DNA from: Flagellimonas aurea
GTDB taxonomy: Bacteria; Bacteroidota; Bacteroidia; Flavobacteriales; Flavobacteriaceae
Assembly: GCF_017313785.1 (NCBI RefSeq)
Contig: NZ_JAFLNL010000001.1
Coordinates: 496,001-560,000 of the forward strand
DNA: 64,000 bases
Reading direction: 5' to 3'
A program made the position numbers and the translations under genes. Of the stretch, positions 1 through 8,856 are shown piece after piece. Under the pieces are notes generated by a model. The model was not told the origin of the DNA and searched no databases. It was given only the letters and a program-made list of their open reading frames with translations. Position 1 is the first letter of the stretch; each line of letters opens with the position of its first letter.

Positions 1-1
1 C

Positions 2-85
2 GGTTTGCTTCTGTTCTTGTTAAGGAAGAAGTTTGAAAGCCCACTGCTAAAAAAGTTTTCTAAATTTTATTTTGAAGAATTATGA
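2..85 (+). CDS. C-terminal tail of a small membrane protein, probably phage-holin-superfamily (partial)
   Basis: The reading frame from base 2 is open at the window edge and ends in a stop whose last bases overlap the next ATG (ATGA overlap at 82-85). Only 27 residues are visible: a leucine-rich membrane-like end followed by a basic tail ending in FYFEEL. In Flavobacteriia the gene before a DUF6327 gene is usually a holin-X-type small membrane protein, often preceded by a YtxH-domain gene. That identification rests on gene order, since the visible tail is too short to prove the family. Confidence 0.45.
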   Translation, partial: GLLLFLLRKKFESPLLKKFSKFYFEEL

Positions 86-297
86 TCAAGGCACAATACA
101 CATCGTTCGAAGACATTGATAGGGACCTTAAAATCTTAAAATTACAAAGACAGATAGATGAGGAACAGGTGAAGTTGGCCGTACAAAAAACCAAAGAGGA
201 ATTGTATCCGACCAATATACTGACAGGCATGGCGCCATTGCTGCAAAAATTGGCACTTACCATTGTAGCAAAAAAGCTGATGAACAAATTCAGTTGA
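82..297 (+). CDS. DUF6327 family small protein
   Basis: A 71-residue protein opening with MIKAQYTSFEDIDRDLKILK, followed by a basic and acidic helix and a short hydrophobic C-terminal stretch ending in KKLMNKFS. The start with 'YTSFEDIDRDLKILKLQRQID' is what I recall as typical of DUF6327, a small family of unknown function in Bacteroidota. It overlaps the preceding membrane protein by ATGA, so the two are translationally coupled. This suggests a shared envelope role, perhaps as a cytoplasmic partner of the membrane proteins. No catalytic motif is visible. Confidence 0.8.
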   Translation: MIKAQYTSFEDIDRDLKILKLQRQIDEEQVKLAVQKTKEELYPTNILTGMAPLLQKLALTIVAKKLMNKFS

Positions 298-320
298 TTA
301 TAAATCTATCATAAAACAGA

Positions 321-348
321 AAGGCCGCTTAGTAGAGCGGCCTTTTTT
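321..348. terminator. Intrinsic terminator between convergent genes
   Basis: A perfect 9-bp stem (AAGGCCGCT / AGCGGCCTT) with a 6-base loop is followed by a T run on the plus strand. It lies between the plus-strand DUF6327 gene and the convergent SPFH gene. On the minus strand the stem is followed by a weaker T-rich stretch, so it may serve both. Confidence 0.85.
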
Positions 349-365
349 ATGGTTTATAGGGATTT

Positions 366-1301
366 TTATGATTCTCCAGCATCTTTTTGGCTCTGTTTGC
401 GTTTCATGGCTTCACCAATTTGATTGCTTGCCGTAAAGGAAGCTACCATATTGTTCAGCATGTCACTGCCCGCCTGTGGTGAGTTGGGCAATAGGATCAG
501 GTTGGTGTCGGTTTCCTCACCGATTGCTTGTAGGGTATCATAATGTTGGGTTACCACTATAAGCGCAGATGCTTCCTGTGAATTGATCCCCACCTTGTTA
601 AGCACTTCTACGGATTCTTCAAGACCCCTGGCGATTTCCCTACGTTGGTCAGCGATACCTTGTCCCTGAAGTCTTTTGCTTTCCGCTTCGGCCTTCGCTT
701 TTTCAACAATTAGGATACGTTGTGCATCACCTTCAAATTGGGCGGCTATTTTTTCACGTTCCGAAGCATTGATACGGTTCATGGCAGATTTTACCTGGGC
801 ATCCGGGTCGATATCCGTCACCAAGGTTTTTATGATATCAAAACCATAGTCCAACATGGCATCTTGCAATTCTGATTTTACCGCGATGGCGATATCATCC
901 TTTTTCACGAAAACATCATCCAATTTCATTTTAGGGACTTCGGCACGGACTACATCAAATACGTAGGATGTAATCTGGTCGTGTGGATATTCCAATTGGT
1001 AAAAAGCTTCGTATACTTTATCCCGAATCACTACATATTGAACGGAAACCTTTAGTTTCACAAATACGTCGTCCAAGGTTTTTGTTTCAACGATAACGTC
1101 CAATTGTTGAATCTTAAGGCTCAATCGGCCCGCGATACGGTCTACGATGGGAATTTTCATCTGAAGCCCTGAGCTGCGGATACTGTGGAACTTACCGAAG
1201 CGTTCCACGGCAACGGCCGTTTGTTGTTTTACAATAAAGAAAAATTTGAACAGGATAATAAGCGCTACAAACGCAATAGGTATTATTAAATAGTTGCCCA
1301 T
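366..1301 (-). CDS. SPFH/band 7 membrane-anchored protein (stomatin/QmcA-like)
   Basis: A 311-residue protein with one N-terminal membrane segment (about residues 5-25), then a band 7 domain starting at 'VKQQTAVAVERFGKF' (about 25-190). An Ala/Glu-rich helical region around residues 190-245 (ending in RREIARGLEESVEVL) is typical of stomatin-family oligomerisation. Length and order match bacterial QmcA/YbbK-type proteins, which form membrane microdomain scaffolds and often regulate proteases. No NfeD-type partner gene lies beside it. It is transcribed toward the terminator shared with the small operon and is followed upstream by gltX on the same strand with a 93-base gap. Confidence 0.88.
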   Translation of the reverse strand: MGNYLIIPIAFVALIILFKFFFIVKQQTAVAVERFGKFHSIRSSGLQMKIPIVDRIAGRLSLKIQQLDVIVETKTLDDVFVKLKVSVQYVVIRDKVYEAFYQLEYPHDQITSYVFDVVRAEVPKMKLDDVFVKKDDIAIAVKSELQDAMLDYGFDIIKTLVTDIDPDAQVKSAMNRINASEREKIAAQFEGDAQRILIVEKAKAEAESKRLQGQGIADQRREIARGLEESVEVLNKVGINSQEASALIVVTQHYDTLQAIGEETDTNLILLPNSPQAGSDMLNNMVASFTASNQIGEAMKRKQSQKDAGES

Positions 1302-1394
1302 AGTGTTTAGAATTTATGTTAGAAATGAAAATTACGAAACTTGACTAAAGTATTAGTAGCCAATTGTTAAATAATGTTACATTTCTTTTGAATT

Positions 1395-2891
1395 CTAAAG
1401 TCGGTCTATGGCAGCTTTTATACGGCCAATACTTTCTGCTTTACCGATCAAGGCCATTATGTCGAAAAGATGGGGCCCTTTCATGTCACCAACTATGACC
1501 AAACGGAGAGGGGGCATCACTTTTCCGAAGGAAAGTTCTTTTTCTGCGATCCATGCCTTAACGGTTTCTTCAATTTTGGATGATTCAAACTCTTCGATGT
1601 CTTGCAAAACCTCCGCAACTTGCTGCATGATTTCTGGAGTATCTTCTTTCCACTGTTTTTTTACAGCTTTTTCGTTATAGGAGGTAGGGGACTGGAAGAA
1701 ATAATCGGACAGCGCCCAAAAGTCCTTTACAAAATTGGCGCGCTCTTTAATGGAGGAAACTACTTGCACGATATAACCTGACTCAGCGGAAATCCCTTTT
1801 TTCTGTAGTTCTACAGCATATATTTCGGCAAGTTCATCATCTGTCTTAATCTGTAACCACTGCTGATTATACCAATTGTTCTTTTCTGGATCGAAACGCG
1901 CACCTGACTTGTTTACCCGTTCCAAAGTAAAGGAGCCTATCAATTCCTCTAAAGTAAATATTTCTTGCTCTGTTCCTGGATTCCATCCCAATAAGGCCAA
2001 AAAATTGACCACGGCTTCCGGGAAGAAACCGGCTTCACGATATCCTTCGGATTGGTTCCACGTGAGCGGAAATACGGGAAAACCCCCTTTTTCACCATCA
2101 CGCTTGCTCAATTTTCCTTTGCCCACAGGTTTCATGATCAAGGGCAGATGGGCAAATTGCGGAGCATCCCAACCAAAAGCATCATACAACAGGGTATGCA
2201 ACGCTAAGGACGGTAACCATTCTTCTCCCCGTATAACATGGGTAATTTGCATTAAGTGGTCATCAACAATGTTTGCCAAATGATAGGTGGGCATTCCATC
2301 ACTTTTGAAGAGCACCTTGTCATCAAGTATATTTGAATCTATTTTTATTTCTCCGCGGATACTATCTTGAAGGAGTAATTCTTCGTTCTCTGGAGACTTA
2401 AACCTGATTACGTAATCCTCACCAGCAGCAATCTTGGCCTTGACCTCTTCATTGGTCAGTGAAAGAGAGTTGGCCAGTTTTAAACGATTGTGCCAATTAT
2501 AGATAAATGTTTTCCCTTTGGCCTCATGGTCTTTCCTGTGTTGGTCCAAAGCATCAGCGGTGTCAAAAGCATAATAGGCTTTACCCTTTTGCACAAGCTC
2601 CAAGGCGTATGACTTGTACAATTGTTTACGCTCGCTCTGTCTATACGGCCCAAAGCCCCCTTCTTTTCCAGGTCCTTCATCAAAAGGAATGCCGCACCAG
2701 TTCAATGCCTCTATGATATAATCTTCCGCCCCTTCAACAAATCTGTTTTGGTCGGTATCCTCAATTCGGAGTACAAAGTCACCACCATTTTTTTTAGCGA
2801 ACAAATAATTGAACAAAGCGGTACGAAGACCACCGATATGTAGGGGACCTGTTGGGCTTGGTGCAAATCGAACTCGTACTTTTTGACTCAT
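1395..2891 (-). CDS. gltX: Glutamate--tRNA ligase
   Basis: A 498-residue class I aminoacyl-tRNA synthetase that charges tRNA-Glu in the cytoplasm. The HIGH-type signature appears as PSPTGPLHIGGLRTALFNYL (residues 11-30). The glutamate/ATP site segment 'LRIEDTDQNR' and the KMSKS-type loop KLSKRDGEKGG (about residue 260) are present, with a helical anticodon-binding C-terminus. Length is normal for the family. A perfect TAnnTTTG -7 promoter element lies at 2919-2912 on the minus strand, about 20 bases before the ATG. The SPFH gene lies downstream on the same strand and may be co-transcribed. Confidence 0.97.
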   Translation of the reverse strand: MSQKVRVRFAPSPTGPLHIGGLRTALFNYLFAKKNGGDFVLRIEDTDQNRFVEGAEDYIIEALNWCGIPFDEGPGKEGGFGPYRQSERKQLYKSYALELVQKGKAYYAFDTADALDQHRKDHEAKGKTFIYNWHNRLKLANSLSLTNEEVKAKIAAGEDYVIRFKSPENEELLLQDSIRGEIKIDSNILDDKVLFKSDGMPTYHLANIVDDHLMQITHVIRGEEWLPSLALHTLLYDAFGWDAPQFAHLPLIMKPVGKGKLSKRDGEKGGFPVFPLTWNQSEGYREAGFFPEAVVNFLALLGWNPGTEQEIFTLEELIGSFTLERVNKSGARFDPEKNNWYNQQWLQIKTDDELAEIYAVELQKKGISAESGYIVQVVSSIKERANFVKDFWALSDYFFQSPTSYNEKAVKKQWKEDTPEIMQQVAEVLQDIEEFESSKIEETVKAWIAEKELSFGKVMPPLRLVIVGDMKGPHLFDIMALIGKAESIGRIKAAIDRL

Positions 2892-2911
2892 AATAGGGCT
2901 GTATTAGGACG

Positions 2912-2919
2912 CAAAGATA
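2912..2919 (-). promoter_or_regulatory. Bacteroidota-type -7 element for gltX
   Basis: On the minus strand this reads TATCTTTG, a perfect match to the TAnnTTTG element. It lies 20 bases before the gltX ATG. I could not identify a clear -33 TTG at the expected spacing. Confidence 0.6.
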
Positions 2920-3052
2920 CATTGATGCCGATGAATTGAAAAGGGTTGTAGCTGCGTGTTTCTATATTTCCTAAGGTTTGGTAAATGGAGGTTTAACAAA
3001 TTTTTTCTGCTCTTTTCGAACGGATCGGGTAATTTGGTAATACAAATACATC

Positions 3053-6000
3053 ATGTTGATCGCATATCAGAACATATTGGCCAAGCTGGAGAGCTTTATC
3101 AAAAGGTTTTATACCAAGCAATTGATAAAGGGAATTTTCTTGTTCTTGACCTTGGGCACCATGTTTTGGATTGCCATAACTTTTTTTGAATACCTCTTAT
3201 GGCTGGGTAATTCTTGGAGATTGACGTTGTTCGTTCTTTTTATAATCGTTGAAGCCTATCTGTTATTCCGATATGTAGTTGTACCATTGATGTACCTGTT
3301 CAGGATGAGAAAGGGGATGGACAATAAAACTGCGTCCAAATTGATAGGAAAGCACTTTGCAGATGTGGATGACAAACTATTGAATTTTTTAGAGTTGTCC
3401 GAAAACCCCAAAAAGTCGGATTTGCTATTGGCCAGTATCGAACAGCGAGCATCCAATTTGGGGCCGGTGCCATTTGCAGAGGCCGTTAATTTTAAGGAAA
3501 GTTATTCCTACGCCAAATACATCGTATTTCCCGTACTTATTTTTGCTTTTATCTGGATAGCTGGAGACATTGTTTCTTTTTTTAATTCCCATCAAAGGGT
3601 AATGCACTACGATATGGCCTACGAAAGACCAGCGCCATTTACTTTTCAGGTTATGAACTCTAAATTGGAAGTAATGGACAACGAGGCGTTGACCATACAA
3701 GTAAAAACTGTAGGGGATGTACGTCCGGAGAATGTGGAAATTGTTGTCAACCGAGAAGCATTGTTAATGCAGCATAGAGGGTCGTATTATGAATATACTT
3801 TTCAGCCACCTGTTCCTGAAACCAGTTTTTATTTGTCGGCCAATGGTTGGAATTCCAGAAGCTATAATGTGAGCAGTTTTAGGACCCCCACTTTAGTTGA
3901 TTTTGCCCTTGAATTGGAATACCCGAAGTATCTTAATCTTATGTCCGAAATAGTTACAGGAACGGGTAATGCAGAAGTTCCTGAAGGCACAAAAGTTACT
4001 TGGAAGATTCATGGAGGTTATGTTGACGACATTAAAATGATTTCGGCGGATACTACGCTTTCTTTCACAAAGGAGAATGATCTTTTTTCCAACACAAAAC
4101 GATTGTATAATGATTTGGAGTATGAGTTGACGACCTCCAACAAAAGGGTTCTGGATTTTGAGAAGTTAGCTTATCGACTGAATGTGGTCAAGGATGCCAA
4201 GGCGACGGTCCAGGTAGATCAAGTTCTGGATTCGTTGAATCCGAATCAATCCTATTACACTGGTCAAGCTGCTGATGACCATGGCTTAAGTGAGATTCGA
4301 TTGGTTTGTTATCCTTCCGATGATGCCAACAAGATTCAAAGGTTATCTCTTGAACGCCCAAATACGAATGTGTATCAATTCTACTATACATTTCCATCTG
4401 GCTTATCCCTTGAGCCCGGTAAACGGTACAAATTGTTCTTTGAAATCGTTGATAATGATGGGATTAGAGGAGGAAAAGTGACTAAAAGCGCTGTCTTTGA
4501 TGCTACACTTTATAATGATAACGAGTTGAATAACAAAGAATTAGAGTTTCAAAATACCACGCTGAACAAAATGGGCGAGTCTTTGAAATCTTTTAAAGAG
4601 CAAGAGGAAAAATTATCGGAGCTGAACAATCTTCAGAAAGAAGAAAAGTCGCTGAGTTTTGAGGATAAAAGCCAGATTAAAAATTTCTTGCAACAACAGA
4701 AAAGACAAGAAGAATTGATGCAGAAGTTCAGTCAAGATTTGAACAAAAGCATTGATAGGAATGCTGAGGACACTGAAATGAAGAAGATGCTTCAAGAACG
4801 TTTGGAACGTCAAGAGGCCGAAGCAAAGAAGAATGCCGCTTTACTCGAAGAACTTGAAAAAATCGCTGAAAAAATCGATAAGGAGGATTTGCAAAGACGT
4901 TTGGAAGAGTTGGGTAAGAACCAGGGAAAGAACACCCGTAACCTAGAGCAAATTTTAGAGTTGACTAAGCGGTATTATGTCACGGAAAAAGCTTCCCAAA
5001 TTTCCAAAGAGTTGGATGAGTTGGCCAAGAAACAGGAAACACTTTCCGAGTTAAAACTAGGTCAAGATTTTAGTGATAAAGAGCAGCAAAAACTTAATGG
5101 GGATTTCAATGACTTAGAAAAGGAAATACGTGAATTGGAGAAGGACAACGAACAACTGCACAAACCTTTGGACCTAGATACGGATAAGAACAAGACCGAT
5201 GCAGTAAAAGAGGACCAAAAGGATGCGCTGGAAGAAATCAATAAGCACCAAGGAATGGAACAATCCTCCCAGTCTGACGATAAGAGAAAAGCGGAGAACA
5301 ATGCAGCCAAAAAGCAGAAATCTGCTGCCCAGAAAATGCGCGAGATGAGTCAGTCCATGAAATCTGGTTCCATGGGAGGGGGAGAAAGTGATGCGGAGGA
5401 TGCTGAAATGCTCCGTCAAATTTTGGATAATTTGGTCACGTTTTCTTTTAAACAAGAGAATCTTTTTGATAATATTCAAAGCGCGGATGTTGATATCTCA
5501 CAGTTTTCTAGAACAGTAAAGGACCAACAAAACTTAAGGAGATTATTTGAACATGTTGATGATAGTCTTTTCTCACTTTCTTTGCGCAGGGCCGAGTTGT
5601 CCGAATTCGTAAACGAGCAGATTACAGAAGTCTATTACAACATTGATAAATCACTGGAAAGTATTGCCGAGAATCAAATTTACCAGGGGGCTTCATATCA
5701 GCAGTATGTAATCAATGCCACCAATGCACTTGCTGATTTTCTGGCGAATATTTTGGATAATATGCAACAGAATATGAGTCCTGGTCAAGGAAGTGGAGGA
5801 GAGGGCCAAGACTTTCAGTTACCAGACATTATAAAAGGCCAGCAAGAAATTCAGGAAAAAATGAACGGCTCAGGCCAACAAGGTAAACCGTCCGAGGGTC
5901 AAGGCCAACAAAGCGGAGAAAATGAAGGCGGTCAACAAGAAGGGCAACAGGGCAACCAAGGCAAAGGCAAGAACGGACAGGAAGGTGACAAAGGCGAAAG

Positions 6001-6475
6001 TGGGCAAGGTTCCGGTCAAGGAAAGGAAGGCCAATCAACGGGAAACGGACTTGGAGAAATGAATCTCAATGAGGTGTATGAGATCTATAAGGAACAACAG
6101 TTCCTAAGGGAAAATTTGGAAAAGCAGTTGGAGGATATGATGCAACAGTCCGACAAGGACCTTGCTAAAAAGTTGATTCAGCAAATGGAGGATTTCGAAA
6201 ACGATTTGTTGGAAAATGGCATCACAGACCGAACCCGCAGCAAGGCAAACAATATTCAACATCAATTGATGAAGCTGGAGAACGCTTCCATGGAGCAAGG
6301 CGAAAAGAAGGAGCGTGAAAGCGACACCAACGTAAAACAATATGTAAATCCGGTTACTACCAAGCCAGAACTACTTCAAGATTACAGGAATAGCATTGAA
6401 ATATTAAATAGACAAGCATTACCTTTGCGGCAAAATTTTGAAAAGAAGGTAAAGGTTTATTTCAATAATGATTGA
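3053..6475 (+). CDS. DUF4175 family large membrane protein with long coiled coil
   Basis: A 1140-residue protein with hydrophobic segments near residues 22-42, 55-75 and 150-172. An extracytoplasmic beta-rich part follows (about 175-490), then a very charged Glu/Lys/Gln coiled-coil region (about 500-780). A Gly/Gln-rich low-complexity stretch lies at about 905-1000. This order is that of the DUF4175 family of Bacteroidota, whose function is unknown. Its stop overlaps the ybeY start by 8 bases, so it is coupled to RNA-maturation genes ybeY and mnmG. The ATG at 3053 precedes the hydrophobic N-terminus with no better alternative. Confidence 0.88.
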   Translation: MLIAYQNILAKLESFIKRFYTKQLIKGIFLFLTLGTMFWIAITFFEYLLWLGNSWRLTLFVLFIIVEAYLLFRYVVVPLMYLFRMRKGMDNKTASKLIGKHFADVDDKLLNFLELSENPKKSDLLLASIEQRASNLGPVPFAEAVNFKESYSYAKYIVFPVLIFAFIWIAGDIVSFFNSHQRVMHYDMAYERPAPFTFQVMNSKLEVMDNEALTIQVKTVGDVRPENVEIVVNREALLMQHRGSYYEYTFQPPVPETSFYLSANGWNSRSYNVSSFRTPTLVDFALELEYPKYLNLMSEIVTGTGNAEVPEGTKVTWKIHGGYVDDIKMISADTTLSFTKENDLFSNTKRLYNDLEYELTTSNKRVLDFEKLAYRLNVVKDAKATVQVDQVLDSLNPNQSYYTGQAADDHGLSEIRLVCYPSDDANKIQRLSLERPNTNVYQFYYTFPSGLSLEPGKRYKLFFEIVDNDGIRGGKVTKSAVFDATLYNDNELNNKELEFQNTTLNKMGESLKSFKEQEEKLSELNNLQKEEKSLSFEDKSQIKNFLQQQKRQEELMQKFSQDLNKSIDRNAEDTEMKKMLQERLERQEAEAKKNAALLEELEKIAEKIDKEDLQRRLEELGKNQGKNTRNLEQILELTKRYYVTEKASQISKELDELAKKQETLSELKLGQDFSDKEQQKLNGDFNDLEKEIRELEKDNEQLHKPLDLDTDKNKTDAVKEDQKDALEEINKHQGMEQSSQSDDKRKAENNAAKKQKSAAQKMREMSQSMKSGSMGGGESDAEDAEMLRQILDNLVTFSFKQENLFDNIQSADVDISQFSRTVKDQQNLRRLFEHVDDSLFSLSLRRAELSEFVNEQITEVYYNIDKSLESIAENQIYQGASYQQYVINATNALADFLANILDNMQQNMSPGQGSGGEGQDFQLPDIIKGQQEIQEKMNGSGQQGKPSEGQGQQSGENEGGQQEGQQGNQGKGKNGQEGDKGESGQGSGQGKEGQSTGNGLGEMNLNEVYEIYKEQQFLRENLEKQLEDMMQQSDKDLAKKLIQQMEDFENDLLENGITDRTRSKANNIQHQLMKLENASMEQGEKKERESDTNVKQYVNPVTTKPELLQDYRNSIEILNRQALPLRQNFEKKVKVYFNND

Positions 6476-6887
6476 GTTTCATTTTAAAAGTGATTTATTG
6501 ATTGATAACATATCCGAGTATGTCGATTGGATAAATAGGGTTATACAATCTGAAGGATTTTCCGTTGGTCAAGTGGATTATATTTTTTGCACGGATGAAT
6601 ACTTGTTGGAGCTGAATCAGGAGTATTTAAAGCACGACACCTTCACGGACATTATTACTTTTGACTATACAGATGGGAGCGCCATTTCGGCTGATATTTT
6701 TATTTCAACCGATCGAGTCAAAGAGAATGCCAAGGAGTTTGAAGAAGATGTTTTAAACGAACTTCGCCGGGTGATGAGCCATGGTGTTTTGCACCTAGCA
6801 GGATATGGAGACAAGAGCAAAGAGGAGTCCAAGTTGATGCGCGAAAAAGAAGACGAAAAGATTAAAATGTTCCACGTGGAACCATAG
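6468..6887 (+). CDS. ybeY: Endoribonuclease YbeY, 16S rRNA maturation
   Basis: A 139-residue member of the UPF0054 family, a metal-dependent single-strand RNase acting in 16S rRNA 3'-end processing and ribosome quality control. The metal motif reads HGVLHLAGYGDK (about residues 105-116). The first two histidines of the usual H-x3-H-x5-H motif are there, but the third position is in a GDK sequence, as I recall is common in Bacteroidota. The segment 'TDIITFDY' is also characteristic. The start overlaps the DUF4175 gene; mnmG begins 2 bases after the stop. A parS-like palindrome is embedded in the last codons. Confidence 0.93.
   Translation: MIEFHFKSDLLIDNISEYVDWINRVIQSEGFSVGQVDYIFCTDEYLLELNQEYLKHDTFTDIITFDYTDGSAISADIFISTDRVKENAKEFEEDVLNELRRVMSHGVLHLAGYGDKSKEESKLMREKEDEKIKMFHVEP
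6868..6883. promoter_or_regulatory. parS-like palindrome inside the ybeY 3' end
   Basis: TGTTCCACGTGGAACC, 15 of 16 bases matching the palindrome TGTTCCACGTGGAACA, which is a known form of the chromosomal parS site bound by ParB (consensus around a CACGTG core). It codes for the last residues of YbeY (FHVEP) and sits just before mnmG. A second, perfect copy lies just after mnmG, which makes chance unlikely. Confidence 0.7.
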
Positions 6888-6889
6888 AT

Positions 6890-8758
6890 ATGTTTGAAAA
6901 GGAGTATGATGTTATTGTAGTAGGAGGGGGACATGCCGGAGCCGAGGCAACTGCCGCGGCGGCCAACATGGGCTCCAGTACTTTGTTGGTCACAATGAAC
7001 CTTCAGACTATTGGGCAAATGTCCTGCAACCCTGCCATGGGTGGGATAGCCAAAGGGCAAATTGTTCGTGAGATAGATGCCCTTGGAGGATATAGTGGAA
7101 TGGTTACGGACAAGTCGGCCATACAGTTCAAGATGTTGAACAAATCCAAGGGGCCGGCAATGTGGAGCCCACGGGCACAAAATGACCGTATGCGTTTTGC
7201 AGAGGAATGGCGAATGGCTTTGGAGAATACCCCAAAGGCATATTTTTATCAGGAGATGGTCAACGGTTTGTTGATTGAAGGAGATAAGGTTGTGGGAGTA
7301 AGAACCAGTTTGGGATTAGAGATCCGTGCCAAGGCGGTAGTGCTTACCAATGGCACTTTTTTGAATGGATTGATCCATATTGGCGAGAAACAATTGGGGG
7401 GAGGTAGAGCAGGGGAAAAAGCTGCAACAGGAATAACCGAACAATTGGTTGAGCTTGGATTTGATAGCGGGAGGATGAAAACGGGGACCCCTCCAAGGGT
7501 GGATGGGAGGTCATTGGATTATTCCAAAATGATTCCTCAACCAGGTGATGACCGACCAGAGAAATTCTCTTATTTGAACACTCCGATTCTTCAAACCCAA
7601 CGTGATTGCCATATGACGCATACCAGTCAATTGGTCCACGATTTATTGCGTGAAGGGTTTGATCGTTCGCCTATGTTCAATGGTAGAATTCAAAGTTTAG
7701 GGCCACGATATTGCCCATCCATCGAGGATAAGATCAATCGATTTTCCGACAAGGATTCCCATCAAATATTCGTAGAACCAGAAGGCTGGAATACGGTGGA
7801 GGTATATGTAAACGGATTTTCCACTTCCTTGCCAGAGGACGTGCAATACAAGGCCTTAAAATCTGTAAAGGGATTTGAGCATGTAAAATTCTTTAGGCCG
7901 GGCTATGCAATCGAGTATGATTATTTTCCGCCCACACAATTGAAGCATACGCTCGAAACCAAGTTGATAAACAACCTGTATTTCGCTGGGCAAATTAATG
8001 GTACCACGGGATACGAAGAAGCAGCTTCGCAAGGTTTGATGGCCGGTATAAATGCACACTTGAAAATCAATGAAAAGGAACCATTTATCCTAAAAAGAGA
8101 TGAAGCCTATATAGGAGTTTTGGTCGATGATTTGATCACAAAAGGGACAGAAGAACCTTATCGAATGTTTACCTCCAGAGCAGAATACCGCACTTTATTG
8201 CGACAGGATAATGCCGATTTAAGATTGACGCCAAAGGGATATGAAATAGGTCTGGCAAAAGAAGAGCGCCTAAAACGAATGGAGGAGAAGATGAGCAAAT
8301 CCGATAATTTTGTCGATTTCTTCAAAAAAACCAGCTTTACTACCGATGAAATAAACCCTATTTTGGAGTCGTTGGATTCGTCTTTGGTAAAACAATCCGA
8401 TAAATTGTTCAAGGTATTTTCAAGGCCAAAAGTGACCATGGACCACATGCTTCAATTGGATTCTGTTTCAGAATTTGTAAAGGAAAATAAATTGGATACA
8501 GAGGTCTTGGAGCAGGCAGAGATTCAAGTTAAATATTCCGGTTATATCGAAAAGGAAAAGACAAATGCGGATAAGCTACAGCGTTTGGAGAATGTCCGAA
8601 TTCCGGATAATTTTGATTATTCAAAACTTAAATCACTGTCCTACGAAGCTAGGGAAAAATTGGAATCTATTCAGCCGGTTACTATATCCCAAGCATCCCG
8701 AATTAGCGGAGTTTCTCCAGCAGACATAAGTGTTCTTTTGGTGTATTTGGGGAGATAA
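6890..8758 (+). CDS. mnmG: tRNA uridine-5-carboxymethylaminomethyl(34) synthesis enzyme MnmG (GidA)
   Basis: A 622-residue FAD protein that, with MnmE, modifies the wobble uridine of several tRNAs. The dinucleotide-binding motif VVGGGHAGAEA is at residues 10-20. The conserved MSCNPAMGGIAKGQIVREID and 'MKTGTPPRVDGRS' segments are present, as is the helical C-terminal tRNA/MnmE-binding domain ending in SGVSPADISVLLVYLGR. Length is normal. It follows ybeY with a 2-base gap. In many bacteria mnmG lies near the replication origin, which fits the parS-like sites on both sides. Confidence 0.97.
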   Translation: MFEKEYDVIVVGGGHAGAEATAAAANMGSSTLLVTMNLQTIGQMSCNPAMGGIAKGQIVREIDALGGYSGMVTDKSAIQFKMLNKSKGPAMWSPRAQNDRMRFAEEWRMALENTPKAYFYQEMVNGLLIEGDKVVGVRTSLGLEIRAKAVVLTNGTFLNGLIHIGEKQLGGGRAGEKAATGITEQLVELGFDSGRMKTGTPPRVDGRSLDYSKMIPQPGDDRPEKFSYLNTPILQTQRDCHMTHTSQLVHDLLREGFDRSPMFNGRIQSLGPRYCPSIEDKINRFSDKDSHQIFVEPEGWNTVEVYVNGFSTSLPEDVQYKALKSVKGFEHVKFFRPGYAIEYDYFPPTQLKHTLETKLINNLYFAGQINGTTGYEEAASQGLMAGINAHLKINEKEPFILKRDEAYIGVLVDDLITKGTEEPYRMFTSRAEYRTLLRQDNADLRLTPKGYEIGLAKEERLKRMEEKMSKSDNFVDFFKKTSFTTDEINPILESLDSSLVKQSDKLFKVFSRPKVTMDHMLQLDSVSEFVKENKLDTEVLEQAEIQVKYSGYIEKEKTNADKLQRLENVRIPDNFDYSKLKSLSYEAREKLESIQPVTISQASRISGVSPADISVLLVYLGR

Positions 8759-8768
8759 TCCAAAGACT

Positions 8769-8784
8769 TGTTCCACGTGGAACA
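8769..8784. promoter_or_regulatory. parS-like perfect palindrome after mnmG
   Basis: TGTTCCACGTGGAACA, a perfect 16-bp palindrome identical to one form of parS and differing by one base from the copy at 6868-6883. It is followed by a run of seven T after 'CA', so it could also behave as a short terminator hairpin for mnmG. The near-identical copy before mnmG has no T run, which favours a protein-binding site. Confidence 0.7.
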
Positions 8785-8856
8785 CATTTTTTTGTTTTCC
8801 GCTTATATACAAATGGCTCAGTTTTTGATTTCATTTTTGGCATAACACTACGCCAG

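Noticed and set aside
2053..2068. GTTCCACGTGA sequence in gltX as a parS site
   Set aside because: Only the left half matches; the right half (GCGG) does not, so it is a chance coding match.
1876..2283. Long antisense open frame inside gltX
   Set aside because: It is on the strand opposite to a clear synthetase gene and its sequence shows no family features; such frames arise from codon bias of the real gene.
6665..7180. 171-codon open frame on the minus strand across ybeY and mnmG
   Set aside because: It lies wholly opposite two well-supported genes and its translation is low-complexity and Cys/His-rich without any recognisable pattern.
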